Source of the DNA: Sansalvadorimonas sp965221135 | GTDB taxonomy: Bacteria > Pseudomonadota > Gammaproteobacteria > Pseudomonadales > Endozoicomonadaceae | NCBI GenBank assembly: GCA_965221135.1 | Contig: CBDCRZ010000100.1 | Span: forward strand, 806,001 to 870,000 | Reading direction: 5' to 3' | Length of the DNA: 64,000 bases | Shown here: in pieces, positions 51,224 through 60,538 of the stretch | Layout of the letters: every line of letters begins with the position of its first letter | Position numbering within the stretch: position 1 is the stretch's first letter | Made by a program: the position numbers and the translations under genes | Notes under the pieces: generated by a model | Database searches by the model: none | What the model was told of the DNA's origin: nothing | Seen by the model: only the letters and a program-made list of their open reading frames with translations

Positions 51224-53074
51224 ATGCCACAACCCTCTTTGCCTGATTCTTCAGTGCATAAGGCTCATTTAGAGCTAAAGGCTCATTCAGAGCTAAAGGC
51301 TCATTCAGAGCTAAAGGCTCATTCAGAGCTAAAGGCTTCGCCCGAAAGGGCGGAGTCATTTTCGTTAAGCCAGCATGGGTCTTTCAAACGACGCTTGCCG
51401 GCTTTTCTGCTTTCTGCTGCCGTGCTGTTTGTGCTGGCGCTGGTTCTTCTTCCTCTGGGTAGCCTGGTGTTCAGCTGGACTGATGTTCAGTCTGATATCT
51501 GGCAACACCTGATTGAAACCCAGTTGCCCCGCCTGGTGAGTAACACCCTGGTGCTGGTGGGCGGAGTGGCCCTTGGGGTTATTTTTCTTGGAACCTCTCT
51601 GGCAGCACTTATAGCCCTGTGTGACTTTCCCGGTCGCAAGTGGCTGGAGTGGGGGCTGATGTTGCCCTTTGCCATTCCCGCCTATGTGCTGGCGTTTGTC
51701 TATCTCGGGATCTTTGACTTCAGTGGGCCTATTCAAGGCTGGATGAGGGAAAATATAGAAGGTTTCCTCTGGGTGGATATTCGAACCACCTTCGGGGTTA
51801 TTATGGTGCTCTCTCTGGTGTTCTACCCCTATGTTTACATGCTGGCTCGTGGCGCATTTCAGGGGCAGGGAAGGTCACTGTTTGAAGCCTCACGGCTGCT
51901 GGGGATGAGCCGCTGGCAGACCTTCCTTAGGGTCAGCCTGCCGGTAGCACGCCCGGCTATTGTTGGTGGTGCCCTGTTATCGGTGATGGAGACTCTGGCA
52001 GATTTCGGTACTGTCTCGGTGTTTAATTATGACACCTTCACGACGGCGATTTATAAAGCCTGGTTTGGTTTCTTTAACCTGCAGGCGGCAGCTCAGCTTG
52101 CCACACTTCTTCTGACGTTTATTATTTTTATTATTCTGCTGGAGAAGCCTTTGAAAGGCCGCTGTCAGGCAGGACAAAATGAACGACAACGGTTAATGTT
52201 TCGCCATAAGTTAACTGGCTGGCAGAAGTGGGGTGCAACATCTTACTGCGGTTTGATGTTCTTTATGGCGTTCCTGTTGCCGGTGATTCAGTTGATCTGG
52301 TGGGTGGTGACCGAAGCCTGGCAGGACTTTGATGCCCGCTACGGCGCTCTGGTGATGCATACCTTAATGCTGGCGGCTATCGCAGCACTGGCTACGGTTG
52401 CTGCTGCAGCCATGCTGGTACTGGCTCGGCGCTTTAACCCCGGTCGTTTGAATACCTTTGCGGAAAAAGCCGGTGGCCTGGGTTATGCCATGCCGGGTTC
52501 ATTGCTGGCCGTTGCCGTGATGATGCTGTTTGGCTTCCTCGACAACCAGGTGGTAGCGCCTGTTCAGGAATGGCTGGGCAGGCCTGTGGCGCAGATGTTC
52601 CTTGGGGGTATTCTGGCTCTGATTCTGGCGTATTTGATTCGATTCCTTGCCGTGGCTTTGAAGCCGGTGACAGCAGCGCTGGATCGTGTGCGACCGACTA
52701 TGCATGAAGCGGCGCGTATCCTCGGTCACTCTCCTCTTTCTGTTGCACGGCGTATTTACCTGCCGCTGGTTATGCCCGGTCTGCTCACTGCTATGCTGCT
52801 GGTGTTTGCCGATGTGCTCAAAGAAATGCCGGCGACTATGCTGATGCGCCCCTTTGGCTGGGATACTCTCGCTGTACGCATCCATGAGATGACCGCTGAA
52901 GGTGAGTGGGAGCGGGCATCATTGCCTGCGCTGACCCTGATTATCGTCGGCCTGATTCCGGTCATTATGTTGATCAGGCGCTCAGAGTTCAGGTGTGAGT
53001 TCAGGTGTGAGTTCAGGTGTGAGTTCAGGTGTGAGTTCAGACCTGAGGCTTTCCTGGCTAAATCTGAGCAATAG
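51224..53074 (+). CDS. fbpB: Ferric-iron ABC transporter permease
   Basis: 616 residues with two fused transport permease halves, each ending in an EAA-loop-like segment (EASRLLGMSRWQTFLRVSLPVARPAI; EAARILGHSPLSVARRIYLPLVMPGL), about 12 membrane helices in all. Odd termini: the N-terminus holds three to four tandem AHSELK units (18-bp, 51263-51335) and the C-terminus four EFRC units (12-bp, 52984-53040). The start codon has a weak ribosome-binding site. No ATPase gene (fbpC) follows; it must lie elsewhere. Confidence 0.93.
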   Translation: MPQPSLPDSSVHKAHLELKAHSELKAHSELKAHSELKASPERAESFSLSQHGSFKRRLPAFLLSAAVLFVLALVLLPLGSLVFSWTDVQSDIWQHLIETQLPRLVSNTLVLVGGVALGVIFLGTSLAALIALCDFPGRKWLEWGLMLPFAIPAYVLAFVYLGIFDFSGPIQGWMRENIEGFLWVDIRTTFGVIMVLSLVFYPYVYMLARGAFQGQGRSLFEASRLLGMSRWQTFLRVSLPVARPAIVGGALLSVMETLADFGTVSVFNYDTFTTAIYKAWFGFFNLQAAAQLATLLLTFIIFIILLEKPLKGRCQAGQNERQRLMFRHKLTGWQKWGATSYCGLMFFMAFLLPVIQLIWWVVTEAWQDFDARYGALVMHTLMLAAIAALATVAAAAMLVLARRFNPGRLNTFAEKAGGLGYAMPGSLLAVAVMMLFGFLDNQVVAPVQEWLGRPVAQMFLGGILALILAYLIRFLAVALKPVTAALDRVRPTMHEAARILGHSPLSVARRIYLPLVMPGLLTAMLLVFADVLKEMPATMLMRPFGWDTLAVRIHEMTAEGEWERASLPALTLIIVGLIPVIMLIRRSEFRCEFRCEFRCEFRCEFRPEAFLAKSEQ

Positions 53075-53080
53075 ATATAC

Positions 53081-53128
53081 AAACCCGAACAAAAGTACCA
53101 AATGAAATCTTTTGGTTCTCGGGTTTGT
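53081..53128. other. Hairpin between fbpB and gcvH
   Basis: AAACCCGA pairs with TCGGGTTT and, inside, CAAAAG with CTTTTG. It lies directly after the fbpB stop; there is no T run, so it may be a weak terminator or an RNA-stabilising element. It also contains an ATG that is probably not used. Confidence 0.5.
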
Positions 53129-53197
53129 ATCTTAGAATGTGCCGCGATTTATTATTCAAACAATCTCTTTGATCGTCATGCTGCAGAGGAACGGGTA

Positions 53198-53590
53198 ATG
53201 AGCAACATCCCTACGGAATTACGCTATGTGAAGTCCCATGAGTGGATCCGTCTTGAAGAGGATGGTTCTGTCACCATCGGTGTGACCGATCATGCTCAGG
53301 AAGCACTGGGTGATGTGGTATTCGTTGAACTGCCACAAGTCGGTTCCACCCTGGCTGCCGATGAAGAAGCCGGTGTGGTTGAGTCTGTTAAGGCAGCGTC
53401 TGATATCTACGCACCTGTATCCGGTGAGATTCTGGCCCTTAATGGAGCGCTGGAAGATGACCCTGAACTGGTCAATAACGAACCTTACGAAGATGGCTGG
53501 TTCTTCAAGATGAAGCCTTCCGATAAGGCCGAGCTGGACAACCTGCTGTCTGCTGCCGGTTACGCAGAAGTGTGCGCAGAAGACGACTAA
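53198..53590 (+). CDS. gcvH: Glycine cleavage system H protein
   Basis: 130 residues; carries the lipoyl arm of the glycine cleavage complex, which moves the aminomethyl group between GcvP and GcvT. Landmarks: YVKSHEWIRLEEDGSVTIG, ALGDVVFVELPQVG and ESVKAASDIYAPVSGE, whose lysine is the lipoylation site. AGAGGAACGGGTA precedes ATG 53198; the frame from 53102 is not conserved. gcvT and gcvP are not adjacent, so the system is split in this genome. Confidence 0.97.
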   Translation: MSNIPTELRYVKSHEWIRLEEDGSVTIGVTDHAQEALGDVVFVELPQVGSTLAADEEAGVVESVKAASDIYAPVSGEILALNGALEDDPELVNNEPYEDGWFFKMKPSDKAELDNLLSAAGYAEVCAEDD

Positions 53591-53614
53591 GTCGTCCTTC
53601 TGAAAGCCACAAAA

Positions 53615-53646
53615 AAGGCGCTGCCGGAGATGTTCGACAGCGCCTT
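53615..53646. terminator. Bidirectional terminator between gcvH and the DUF1329 gene
   Basis: AAGGCGCTG / CAGCGCCTT with a 14-base loop, preceded by A6, in the 78-base gap between convergent genes. Confidence 0.8.
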
Positions 53647-53668
53647 CTCATTAGGGGGCGTTTAATCG

Positions 53669-55072
53669 TCAGTGTTTCTCTTTTCTCATACCACTGGCGG
53701 TAAAGTCACGTCGTGAAACATCGGGGTTAAAGTCCCGTTCTTTTTCCTGATTGCTCAGACCGTCGACAAAGTAACGTCCATTCTGCAGATCATAGGTGAC
53801 TTCTGCGGTGGTCATGACTGCAGGTACAGAGTAATAGTTGATGGGGTGAGCTTCCTGATAGCGAACCAGCTTTCCGGTTTTGTCGTAGATATCGACCATC
53901 AGAATCTGCCAGCTGTCTTCATCAAGGTAGAAACGACGTTTGGTATGCATATGGTTGAAGCCAGTACGCAACTCAGCTTCAACAATCCAGACCCTGTGCA
54001 GTTCATAGCGCAAGAGTGCCGGGTTCATAGCCGCTGGCTGGAGAATCTCATCATAGGTCAGGTCGCCGGAGTGCAGTTTGTAGCTGTTATAAGGCACGAC
54101 CATTTCTTTACGGTCCAACAGTTTCCACTCGTAACGGTCCAGCGCTCCGTTAAACATATCGACGCTGTCAGACGTCAGTATGTTATCGGTGTTGGGCATG
54201 ATGTCGTCATAGGCCCTTTGGGGCAGGCGTTTTACCTTGCTCAGCTTGGGCGAATAGAACCAGGCCTGACGTGGTGTGATGATCTGGTCAATCGGTTCCT
54301 TGAGCAGCAGAATATTACCGGCACTGGCTTCAGGTGTCAGGGTTTCCTGCTTGTAGTAGAACAGGGTGTTAGCCAGGGTTCTGTGGGTCACACCCTGACG
54401 GTTGTAGTTGAACCACAGTTGACGGTCGATCAGGGAGGAAGAGACCTTGCCATCAGGCTGAATAACCGCTCTCAGAGCGTCAATCTGAATCGCCTGCCCG
54501 CGGTAACGCATGGTGTGGTTCCAGATGGCCTCCTGTCCGCTCCTCGGGACTGGAAACGGCGTACCTGCTACGGCACCCGATACACCATCACCCCGAAAGC
54601 TCAGCTCAGCGCTACCTGCATTTCTTTGACTGCTGTCGTATATGGCTTGTGGAACTGAGGCTGTTCGTCGAGAGGGGTAAATATTGATTTTAAAATCAGG
54701 CTTTTGCTTAAGCAGGCGAATCACGCCCTTGCTCAGCATATGTTGATACTGGTCGAGGTTTTTCCAGGACACGGCATCAACAATGGCGTCATCCGGGAAA
54801 GGGTCAGTATGTCTGCCACCTGGTATATAAGTCGCTGGTGGTGTTGTTATACCTCCGGTCCACTCGGGTATCGTTCCGTTGGTATTACCAGCACGAATTG
54901 CACCGAGAGGGGTCAGTATGGATTGCGTTGATGGTGCTTCGGATGAAAGGGTTGTCTCCGCAGATACCAGACTGGCATTGGCGGCCAGCAAGCCAAGAAG
55001 CGCTAAACCCGAAAGGGACTGACTGAAAGAGCTGTTTAAAAAAGAGCTCTTTCCGGAAGAGAGTAATTTCAT
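53669..55072 (-). CDS. DUF1329 family exported protein
   Basis: 467 residues with a signal peptide (about 1-38). It matches DUF1329 proteins (PF07044): LGAIRAGNTNGTIPEWTGGI near the mature start, NYNRQGVTHRTLANTLFYYKQETLTPE in the middle, and DEILQPAAMNPALLRYELHRVW then KRRFYLDEDSWQILMVDIYDKTGKLVRYQEA. The family is common in marine gammaproteobacteria, often beside DUF1302 genes and RND-type exporters, and probably acts in outer-membrane lipid or steroid-like substrate handling. No DUF1302 gene is visible here. Confidence 0.88.
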   Translation of the reverse strand: MKLLSSGKSSFLNSSFSQSLSGLALLGLLAANASLVSAETTLSSEAPSTQSILTPLGAIRAGNTNGTIPEWTGGITTPPATYIPGGRHTDPFPDDAIVDAVSWKNLDQYQHMLSKGVIRLLKQKPDFKINIYPSRRTASVPQAIYDSSQRNAGSAELSFRGDGVSGAVAGTPFPVPRSGQEAIWNHTMRYRGQAIQIDALRAVIQPDGKVSSSLIDRQLWFNYNRQGVTHRTLANTLFYYKQETLTPEASAGNILLLKEPIDQIITPRQAWFYSPKLSKVKRLPQRAYDDIMPNTDNILTSDSVDMFNGALDRYEWKLLDRKEMVVPYNSYKLHSGDLTYDEILQPAAMNPALLRYELHRVWIVEAELRTGFNHMHTKRRFYLDEDSWQILMVDIYDKTGKLVRYQEAHPINYYSVPAVMTTAEVTYDLQNGRYFVDGLSNQEKERDFNPDVSRRDFTASGMRKEKH

Positions 55073-55301
55073 AATCGCGGTCTCATATTTTTAATTCTTT
55101 TTAGACTGGCGTAAACCGCGCACAGCCGACCTGACCGAATCTCCTTTTCAGTAAGGTAATGTACTTATTAATGATCTAGTTTGCCTTTAGTCGCCCCTTC
55201 GGGCAACAGCCTGAAGGGGGAATTATGAAGGTTATATTGACAAAACCATTGGTAAATAAGCCTTTGATGACTCTTTGTTAAATCCGGATTCTGTCAAGTT
55301 T

Positions 55302-58300
55302 TCAGTTTTTCAGTTGCTGATTTAGCAGTTGGGTTCGATATTCTGGCGATGTCGTGCGCTTTGCCAGCAGGTTGTACATAGCGGGAATGACGACCAGTGT
55401 CAGCAGGCTGGACACCATGACCCCAAAGAAAATCACAATACCAATCGCAATACGTGATTCGGCACCGGCACCGGTCGACAGCATGAGTGGCAGAGAGCTG
55501 ACCACCGTCGTCAGGGTTGTCATCAGGATAGGGCGCAGTCGAAGACGTGATGCTTCAATCACTGCCTGTTCAAAGGGATGACCCTGATCCCGCAGCTGGT
55601 TAATAAACTCAACCAGAAGAATACCGTTCTTGGTGGCCAGACCAATCAACATAATCATGGCCAGCTGGCTGTAGATATTCAGGCTCTCTCCGGTGATCAG
55701 CAAGCCACCTAGAGCCCCGGCTAAACCCAGCGGTACGGTGAGCATAATCACAAACGGATGCACAAAACTTTCGAACTGTGCCGCCAGTACCAGGAACACA
55801 ACCAATAGTGCCAGACCAAATACCAGTGCAATGGAGCTTTGGTTGGTACGATAGTTGTAGGACTCACCTTTATAGTTAACGATGACATCACCGGGCAGGT
55901 TATCCACCACTGTCTGGTCAAGGAAGTTCAGTGCTTCACCAAGGTTGTAGCCATCTTCAAGGCTGGCAGACAGGGTGATTGCCCGGTTGCGGTTATAGTG
56001 CCGTAACTGGGCTGACCGGCCGATCTCCTTAAAGGTCACCAGGTTGTCCATACGGATCAACTGGTCATCCTTGGAGCGTACATAGAGTTGGGAGAGATCC
56101 TGCGAGGAGAGGAAGTTGTCGTCCGGTGCTTTCAGGAAAACATCATACTCTTCACCCCGTTCTATAAAGGTGGTTGTGGACCGGCCACCCAGCATTATCT
56201 CCAGGGTAGAACCAATATCTTCCGCAGAAACATCCAGCTGCTGTGCCCTCTTCTTATTGATAGTGACTTCAATCTGGGGTTCGTTCTGGTTGAAATTCAG
56301 GCTGATATCTTTGAGCCTGGGGTTCTCTTCCGCCTTCTCTTTCAGAAGCTCTGCCCACTGATGCAGCTGCTCAAAAGAGCCTCCACCCAGTACATATTGC
56401 ACAGGCGCCTCTGAACGCCCGCCAATACTGGAACGCATGACCGGATGGATAAGTACATCGGGAATATCAGACAGTTCAGAACGCAGATTCTGGGCCAGGG
56501 TAAAGACATCTGTGTCCCGCTCACTCCAGTCGCTCAGGGTCAGAATCATCATGCCGGAGTTATCACCCCTGTCCCCCCAGCCCGGGGTTTGCATGAAGAC
56601 GGACTCAATAACACCTTTGCCGAGTCTGGGAAGAATACGGTTTTCAATCTGGCGCATACTGTCTGCCATAGCATCATAGCTGGCACCATCTGGACCTGTC
56701 ACCATCACAAACAGGTTGCCCCGGTCTTCTGGAGGGGTAAATGTTTTAGGAATGAGAGGGTAAATGACTGCTATAGAAACAATGGCGATAACCAAAAGCA
56801 GAACACCCGCCCAGTGACGGTTGGTCATCTCGCTTAAAAGACGACCATAAGCGTTTTCAATGCGGCTGAAGCCCGCGTCTGTCAGCCGCACCATCAGAGA
56901 AGGACGAGTCTTCTGCTCTTCATGGTGTGGCTTCAGGATCAGGGAGCTGAGCATAGGCGTCAGAGTCAGGGCAACAAGACTGGAGAAGACCACTGCCCCC
57001 GCAAGTGTCAGGGCATACTCTGAAAAGAAGCGGCCGACAGTGCCTTCCATGAACATGATGGGAATAAAGGTCATTACCAGCACCAGTGTGGTGGCGATAA
57101 CCGCAAAGCCCACTTCCCTGGCACCTGTCCAGGCTGCTGCCAGGGGGGATTTCCCCATGGCAATATGGCGGTCGATATTCTCAAGCACCACAATGGCATC
57201 GTCGACCACCAGACCTATAGCCAGCACCAGCGCCAGCAGGGTCATTATGTTGATGGAATACCCCATCAGGTAAAGCACGATAAAGGCTGAGGTTAGCGAC
57301 ACGGGAACTGTAATTGCCGGAATCAGCGTCGCACGAACCTTACCGAGGAACATATAAAGAACCAGTACCACCAGAACCATAGTCATGGCGAGGGTGGACT
57401 TTACCTGATCGATAGAACCCTGAATAAACACAGAAGCATCATAATCCTCGATCAGTGTGGTGCCGTCTGGCAGGAAGGGCGTGAAGACCTTCAGTTCGTT
57501 CTTCACATTGCGAATCACATCGAGGGGGTTGGCATTGGATATGGGGACAATCGCCAGTGTAAGGACATTGCGACCATTGGTTTTGGACAGGCTCTCTTCA
57601 GTCTTGGCACCGGTTCGAATCGTCGCAACATCCCGCAGGTAAACAGTACCATTGTCGTTCCTGCGAACGATTAGATTACGGAAGTCGTCCGGGGAGTTGT
57701 AGTCACGCAGCACCCGCAACTGCACAGAGCGCTGGTTGCCCTGAATCTTGCCGCCGGGCATTTCCACATTCTGTTTGCGCAGGGCATTCTCGATATCGTT
57801 AGCGGTTATGTCACGGGCAGCCATAGCGGTTGTATTCAGCTCGACCCGCATCACATATTCACGCTCACCCCAAATATCCACCGAGCTAACGCCATTGACC
57901 AGAGCCAGGCGGTCCTGGACAACCCGTTTGGCATAGTCGGTAAGATCTATGGGAGACATGGTATCGCTCTGGAGAGACAGCCTGAGAATGGCATCGCCAT
58001 TACCGCTGTTCTTCCAGACGACAGGGGAGGAGGCATCGTCTGGCAGTCGCCAGATTGTCCGGGATATAGCCTCCCGCACATCATTGGCCGCCACTTCCAT
58101 ATCTGTGTCGGGGGTGAAGGTGATGGATATGCGTGATGAACCCTGGCTGCTGCGGCTGTCTATGGACTCAATGCCATCAATGCCGCCGAGGCGGTCTTCA
58201 ATCACATTGGTGATTTTGCTTTCAATGACTTCAGAGGAAGCACCGTCATAGGTGGTCTGAATGCTGACCTGGGGGGCGGTCACATCCGGCAGTTCCCGCA

Positions 58301-58400
58301 CCGGCAACATAAAAAAGGCGACAATGCCAAAGGTCACCAGCAACAGGCTGATGACAGTGGCGAAGACCGGGCGCTTAACAGAGAGGTCAGATAAAATCAT
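55302..58400 (-). CDS. RND efflux pump inner-membrane permease (HAE1 family)
   Basis: 1032 residues with the usual two halves of six helices and two large periplasmic loops. SVKRPVFATVISLLLVTFG begins helix 1; TTYDGASSEVIESKITNVIED and DPGAxx-type segments follow, and helix 4 has the proton-relay aspartates in GLVVDDAIVVLEN. The second half shows IMLIGLATKNGILLVEF. It exports hydrophobic compounds from the periplasm with an adaptor and an outer-membrane channel. It overlaps the adaptor gene by four bases. No TolC-like gene is in the window. The substrate is unknown. Confidence 0.95.
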   Translation of the reverse strand: MILSDLSVKRPVFATVISLLLVTFGIVAFFMLPVRELPDVTAPQVSIQTTYDGASSEVIESKITNVIEDRLGGIDGIESIDSRSSQGSSRISITFTPDTDMEVAANDVREAISRTIWRLPDDASSPVVWKNSGNGDAILRLSLQSDTMSPIDLTDYAKRVVQDRLALVNGVSSVDIWGEREYVMRVELNTTAMAARDITANDIENALRKQNVEMPGGKIQGNQRSVQLRVLRDYNSPDDFRNLIVRRNDNGTVYLRDVATIRTGAKTEESLSKTNGRNVLTLAIVPISNANPLDVIRNVKNELKVFTPFLPDGTTLIEDYDASVFIQGSIDQVKSTLAMTMVLVVLVLYMFLGKVRATLIPAITVPVSLTSAFIVLYLMGYSINIMTLLALVLAIGLVVDDAIVVLENIDRHIAMGKSPLAAAWTGAREVGFAVIATTLVLVMTFIPIMFMEGTVGRFFSEYALTLAGAVVFSSLVALTLTPMLSSLILKPHHEEQKTRPSLMVRLTDAGFSRIENAYGRLLSEMTNRHWAGVLLLVIAIVSIAVIYPLIPKTFTPPEDRGNLFVMVTGPDGASYDAMADSMRQIENRILPRLGKGVIESVFMQTPGWGDRGDNSGMMILTLSDWSERDTDVFTLAQNLRSELSDIPDVLIHPVMRSSIGGRSEAPVQYVLGGGSFEQLHQWAELLKEKAEENPRLKDISLNFNQNEPQIEVTINKKRAQQLDVSAEDIGSTLEIMLGGRSTTTFIERGEEYDVFLKAPDDNFLSSQDLSQLYVRSKDDQLIRMDNLVTFKEIGRSAQLRHYNRNRAITLSASLEDGYNLGEALNFLDQTVVDNLPGDVIVNYKGESYNYRTNQSSIALVFGLALLVVFLVLAAQFESFVHPFVIMLTVPLGLAGALGGLLITGESLNIYSQLAMIMLIGLATKNGILLVEFINQLRDQGHPFEQAVIEASRLRLRPILMTTLTTVVSSLPLMLSTGAGAESRIAIGIVIFFGVMVSSLLTLVVIPAMYNLLAKRTTSPEYRTQLLNQQLKN

Positions 58401-59494
58401 GAGCGTGCCTCAGTGCTCCTGCTCTCGCTTTCAGGGCTCACAGGGTTGACCTGGCTGCCATCCCGTACCTTCACTACGCCTCTGTCGATAATGCTGTCAC
58501 CCGCTTTCAACCCCTGCTTCACAGTGATGCGATTTTCAAACACACGGCTGATGGTAATGAATTGTTTGTGGACGATGTTCTGCTCATTAAGCAGATAAAC
58601 ATACTGACGGTTGCCATCAAACATGACACTGCGGGCGGGCACACTCAGTTCCGGCTGTTCTGACAGAGCCACAGACACCTGCATCAACAGGCCCGGGCGA
58701 AGCTGGCCCTGAGTGTTGTCGAGCAGCACCCGGGCTTTATAAGTGAGAGTTTGTGGGTCAACCCGTGGAGTCATGGACTCTATGCGGCCAGTGAATACCT
58801 GCCCGGGCCAGACGCTGCTGGTGGCGGTGACTGATGTGCCAGTAGTGACTTCGTTCAGGCTGCTTTCGGGCAGCTCGAAATCCAGCTTCATGGTGCTCAG
58901 GTCATCCAGTGTGGTGACCGTCTGGTTGGCATTGATCAATGCACCTTTTGAAAGGTCATGAAAACCCAGGGTACCGCTGAACGGCGCCTTGATGCGATGG
59001 TAACTGAGGGTGACTTTCTCGGCGTCGAGAACGGCCTCGGCTATTTCAACCTGAGCCTCAAGGGCCGAAAGCGTGTCCTGGGACAAGGCTCCTTTTTTGA
59101 ACAGTACCTGCTGATTGGCCAGCTGACGCTTCAGGTCAGCCAGTGTGACACGGACTTCGGCAACCCGTGCTGCCTGCACGCGGTTGTCCAGAGTGATAAG
59201 CGTCTCGCCCTTACTGACGGTGATGCCATCCTGCATGCGTGTTGTAATCACCCGGCCACTGATTTCGGGCGCTATATTCACCGAGCGGTTCGCGCGCAGA
59301 TGGCCAAGGGAGCGGAGAGCGTGGGGGATTATCTGACGCTCAACCTGTGTGATGGTGACAGACGGACCTTTGCTTTGTATCTGGGTGCGTGCCTGAGCCT
59401 GTGATACCAGTCCCAGAGACGCCGTGATCGTCAGGATAAACACGGGAATGACAGCTGTTAAACGGGAGTGGTAACACATCAATTTTTGGAGCAT
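58397..59494 (-). CDS. RND efflux pump periplasmic adaptor (membrane fusion protein)
   Basis: 365 residues: signal peptide or anchor (about 14-34, ending AQA), a lipoyl/barrel-sandwich half (VNIAPEISGRVITTRMQDGITVSKGETLI), and a helical hairpin (about 110-160). The second lipoyl half follows (HRIKAPFSGTLGFHDLSKGALI), then the beta-barrel and membrane-proximal domains (LRPGLLMQVSVAL, GLKAGDSIIDRGVVKV). It precedes the permease with a 4-base overlap, so the two are one operon. Confidence 0.94.
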   Translation of the reverse strand: MLQKLMCYHSRLTAVIPVFILTITASLGLVSQAQARTQIQSKGPSVTITQVERQIIPHALRSLGHLRANRSVNIAPEISGRVITTRMQDGITVSKGETLITLDNRVQAARVAEVRVTLADLKRQLANQQVLFKKGALSQDTLSALEAQVEIAEAVLDAEKVTLSYHRIKAPFSGTLGFHDLSKGALINANQTVTTLDDLSTMKLDFELPESSLNEVTTGTSVTATSSVWPGQVFTGRIESMTPRVDPQTLTYKARVLLDNTQGQLRPGLLMQVSVALSEQPELSVPARSVMFDGNRQYVYLLNEQNIVHKQFITISRVFENRITVKQGLKAGDSIIDRGVVKVRDGSQVNPVSPESESRSTEARS

Positions 59495-59841
59495 AAATTC
59501 TGCCGGCCATGAGCAAAAGAAAGCCTGTGAGTGTAGCGCCTGCAGGTTTTTGTTCTGTATACAGGAAAACCCCTATGTACTGTTGCAGGTAGTGACTTTT
59601 ACAGTGCTGACAAAGGTAAAAACAATTGATTGACGGTAGTCTTTTACTCATACATCCGCATGACGGCTCTCTTTATGCGGCCAGGTATGTTTAATTCAGG
59701 TAAAAACGTACAGATACCTGCTGGCTATCTGATAAAATATTTGGGTTTCCTTATTATTTATGGAGCCGCTGTTCGTTATCTATCGGGTGGTGTGCCCGTT
59801 CCCTATTGTTTTACGCAAAATTATGCGAACAGGAGTTCGAT
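59495..59841. other. Divergent promoter region
   Basis: 347 bases between the RND operon (minus) and the zinc-protease operon (plus). No gene, repeat or recognisable binding site was seen. Confidence 0.5.
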
Positions 59842-60492
59842 ATGCCTGCCCGTCGCCCCCAAGTGTGGAATGTATTGACGTTGATATTAGTCAGTACTGT
59901 ACTGACTGCCTGCCAGTCTCTGGAGTTTTCACACCCGCAGACTGAACCCGCGAACGTGACGTCTACCAAAACGCCAGACACAGAAACGAAACCTGACCAA
60001 CGTCATACTCCGGTAGAAAAGCGTGTTGAGCCCCGTAAAGACGTGATTAATCAGCCGGTCGATATAAAGGGCAAGCTGGTGGTTGGTGGCATAGAAACTA
60101 CAACGTTTCCTGCGCTCAAAAATATGAAACTGGAGGCCCGGATTGATACTGGTGCCACAACAAGCTCCCTGCATGTGACCTCAAGCCATATCTTTGAACG
60201 TGACGGGGAACGCTGGGTGTCATTCATCATCCCGATTTCCGGCAACAAGGAAGGCATAACGGTGGAACGCCCGTTGTCTCGTGTCGTATTGATCAAACGT
60301 AAGGGCGCTGAATCCCAGGAGCGTCCGGTGGTGGTTATGAATGTGCGTATAGGCAAGCTGGAGAGGTCGAGTGAATTCACCCTGGCCAGTCGAGAGGGGT
60401 TTGAGTTCCCGGTATTAATAGGCAGGAACTTTCTAACTGATGAAGCTATTGTTGATGTCAGCCATGAATACCTGGCTTCTGAAAAACGCTAA
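59842..60492 (+). CDS. ATP-dependent zinc protease-like lipoprotein (RimK-associated aspartyl-protease fold)
   Basis: 216 residues from ATG 59842 (AGGAG eight bases upstream). Lipobox VLTAC (C22), then a Pro/Thr-rich linker. The domain (about 70-205, PF05618) has LEARIDTGATTSSLHV, the D-T-G motif of retroviral-type aspartyl proteases, and FPVLIGRNFLTDEAIVDVS. Members are annotated as ATP-dependent zinc protease, but the fold is pepsin-like. It begins a three-gene operon with the 7TM-transglutaminase and ATP-grasp genes, a conserved neighbourhood predicted to make or trim peptide amide bonds. Confidence 0.9.
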   Translation: MPARRPQVWNVLTLILVSTVLTACQSLEFSHPQTEPANVTSTKTPDTETKPDQRHTPVEKRVEPRKDVINQPVDIKGKLVVGGIETTTFPALKNMKLEARIDTGATTSSLHVTSSHIFERDGERWVSFIIPISGNKEGITVERPLSRVVLIKRKGAESQERPVVVMNVRIGKLERSSEFTLASREGFEFPVLIGRNFLTDEAIVDVSHEYLASEKR

Positions 60493-60538
60493 GTAGAAAT
60501 AAACTTACCGATATTAAGCCGCAGAGCTGACTTATTAA

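Noticed and set aside
53846..54658. 270-codon frame opposite the DUF1329 gene
   Set aside because: The DUF1329 protein is well supported; this is its antisense shadow.
55192..55219. CCCCTTC / GAAGGGG hairpin downstream of the RND operon
   Set aside because: Seven base pairs with a 12-base loop and no T run on either strand; too weak to call a terminator.
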